Source of the DNA: Flaviramulus multivorans
Lineage (GTDB): Bacteria; Bacteroidota; Bacteroidia; Flavobacteriales; Flavobacteriaceae
Direction: 5' to 3'
Assembly (NCBI RefSeq): GCF_021728415.1
Contig: NZ_JAKKDV010000001.1
Location: 663,977 to 727,976 of the forward strand
Length of the DNA stretch: 64,000 bases
The notes beneath the pieces were generated by a model, which searched no databases, was not told the origin of the DNA, and saw only the letters and a list, made by a program, of their open reading frames with translations. The position numbers and the translations under genes are program-made. This document shows positions 63,971 to 64,000 of the stretch, piece by piece (the stretch's first letter is position 1; each line of letters begins with the position of its first letter).

Positions 63971-64000
63971 ATGAAAAAACAAACCTACATTCTACTTATT
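63971..64000 (+). CDS. Start of a partial gene with a signal-like N terminus
   Basis: Only 10 residues are visible (MKKQTYILLI), which look like the start of an exported protein. The remainder is outside the window. In related genomes a TPR-repeat protein often follows the dut/nucleotidyltransferase pair; I infer that from memory only. There are too few residues to assign a family. Confidence 0.45.
   Translation, partial: MKKQTYILLI

Noticed and set aside
1-64000. CRISPR arrays, tRNA or rRNA genes, integrases, transposases and restriction systems
   Set aside because: No spaced direct repeats, tRNA cloverleaf, rRNA motif or mobile-element protein was recognised on either strand by eye.

Overview
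The window is AT-rich chromosomal DNA of a member of the Bacteroidota, almost certainly a marine-type Flavobacteriaceae. The evidence is the gene families and gene order: SprE/PorW of the type IX secretion and gliding machinery, DUF4837, DUF6909, DUF6427, DUF6341, DUF5687, DUF6168 and DUF4254 families, and an F1Fo ATP synthase operon without beta and epsilon. Upstream regions repeatedly carry the Bacteroidota -7 promoter box TAnnTTTG, lipoproteins have Bacteroidota-like lipoboxes, and several genes start with TTG. No rRNA, tRNA, CRISPR array, transposase or prophage was seen. Almost every base is genic. The only gap above 300 bases (16914-17311) is filled by a decayed gene.

Layout. 1-16 kb is housekeeping: the end of ybeY, then mnmG with a perfect ParB-site palindrome (parS) on each side, a methyltransferase, a Skp-like lipoprotein, an MFS transporter, a lipid kinase and holB on the minus strand, pgk, a LysM lytic transglycosylase, DUF4837, tatA, an M23 peptidase, a GH3-like adenylating protein and DUF6909. 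15.8-42.6 kb is one large surface-polysaccharide locus. 42.6-51.4 kb is housekeeping again: purD, upp, a heptosyltransferase-like GT9, a PaaE-like ferredoxin reductase and an ABC exporter pair. 51.5-60.2 kb holds sprE, a bactofilin and the ATP synthase operon (atpZ, DUF6168, atpB, E, F, H, A, G). 60.4-64 kb holds a small envelope protein, a second flippase, dut, a sugar nucleotidyltransferase and the first codons of another gene.

The polysaccharide locus encodes a Wzx/Wzy-type pathway: a Wzz-like chain-length protein, nucleotide-sugar enzymes, glycosyltransferases, a Wzx flippase, a Wzy-like polymerase, an O-antigen ligase-like protein, an acetyltransferase and a WcaJ-like initiating transferase. 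Precursors that can be predicted are dTDP-L-rhamnose (rmlABCD), GDP-L-fucose (gmd, fcl), UDP-glucuronate and UDP-xylose (ugd, uxs), and UDP-ManNAc (wecB). A cassette directly after rmlB-rmlA (methyltransferase, SDR reductase, NDP-hexose 2,3-dehydratase, Gfo/Idh reductase) has the enzyme set for a dTDP-2,6-dideoxyhexose. That chemistry is best known from antibiotic glycosylation and is the most interesting system here.

The best sequence-level discovery is that the 400-base gap before rmlC is a decayed C-terminal half of an older rmlA. It is readable across several frames and is functionally replaced by the intact rmlA 5 kb downstream. This shows that the locus was rebuilt by recombination around the rmlC-rmlD core.
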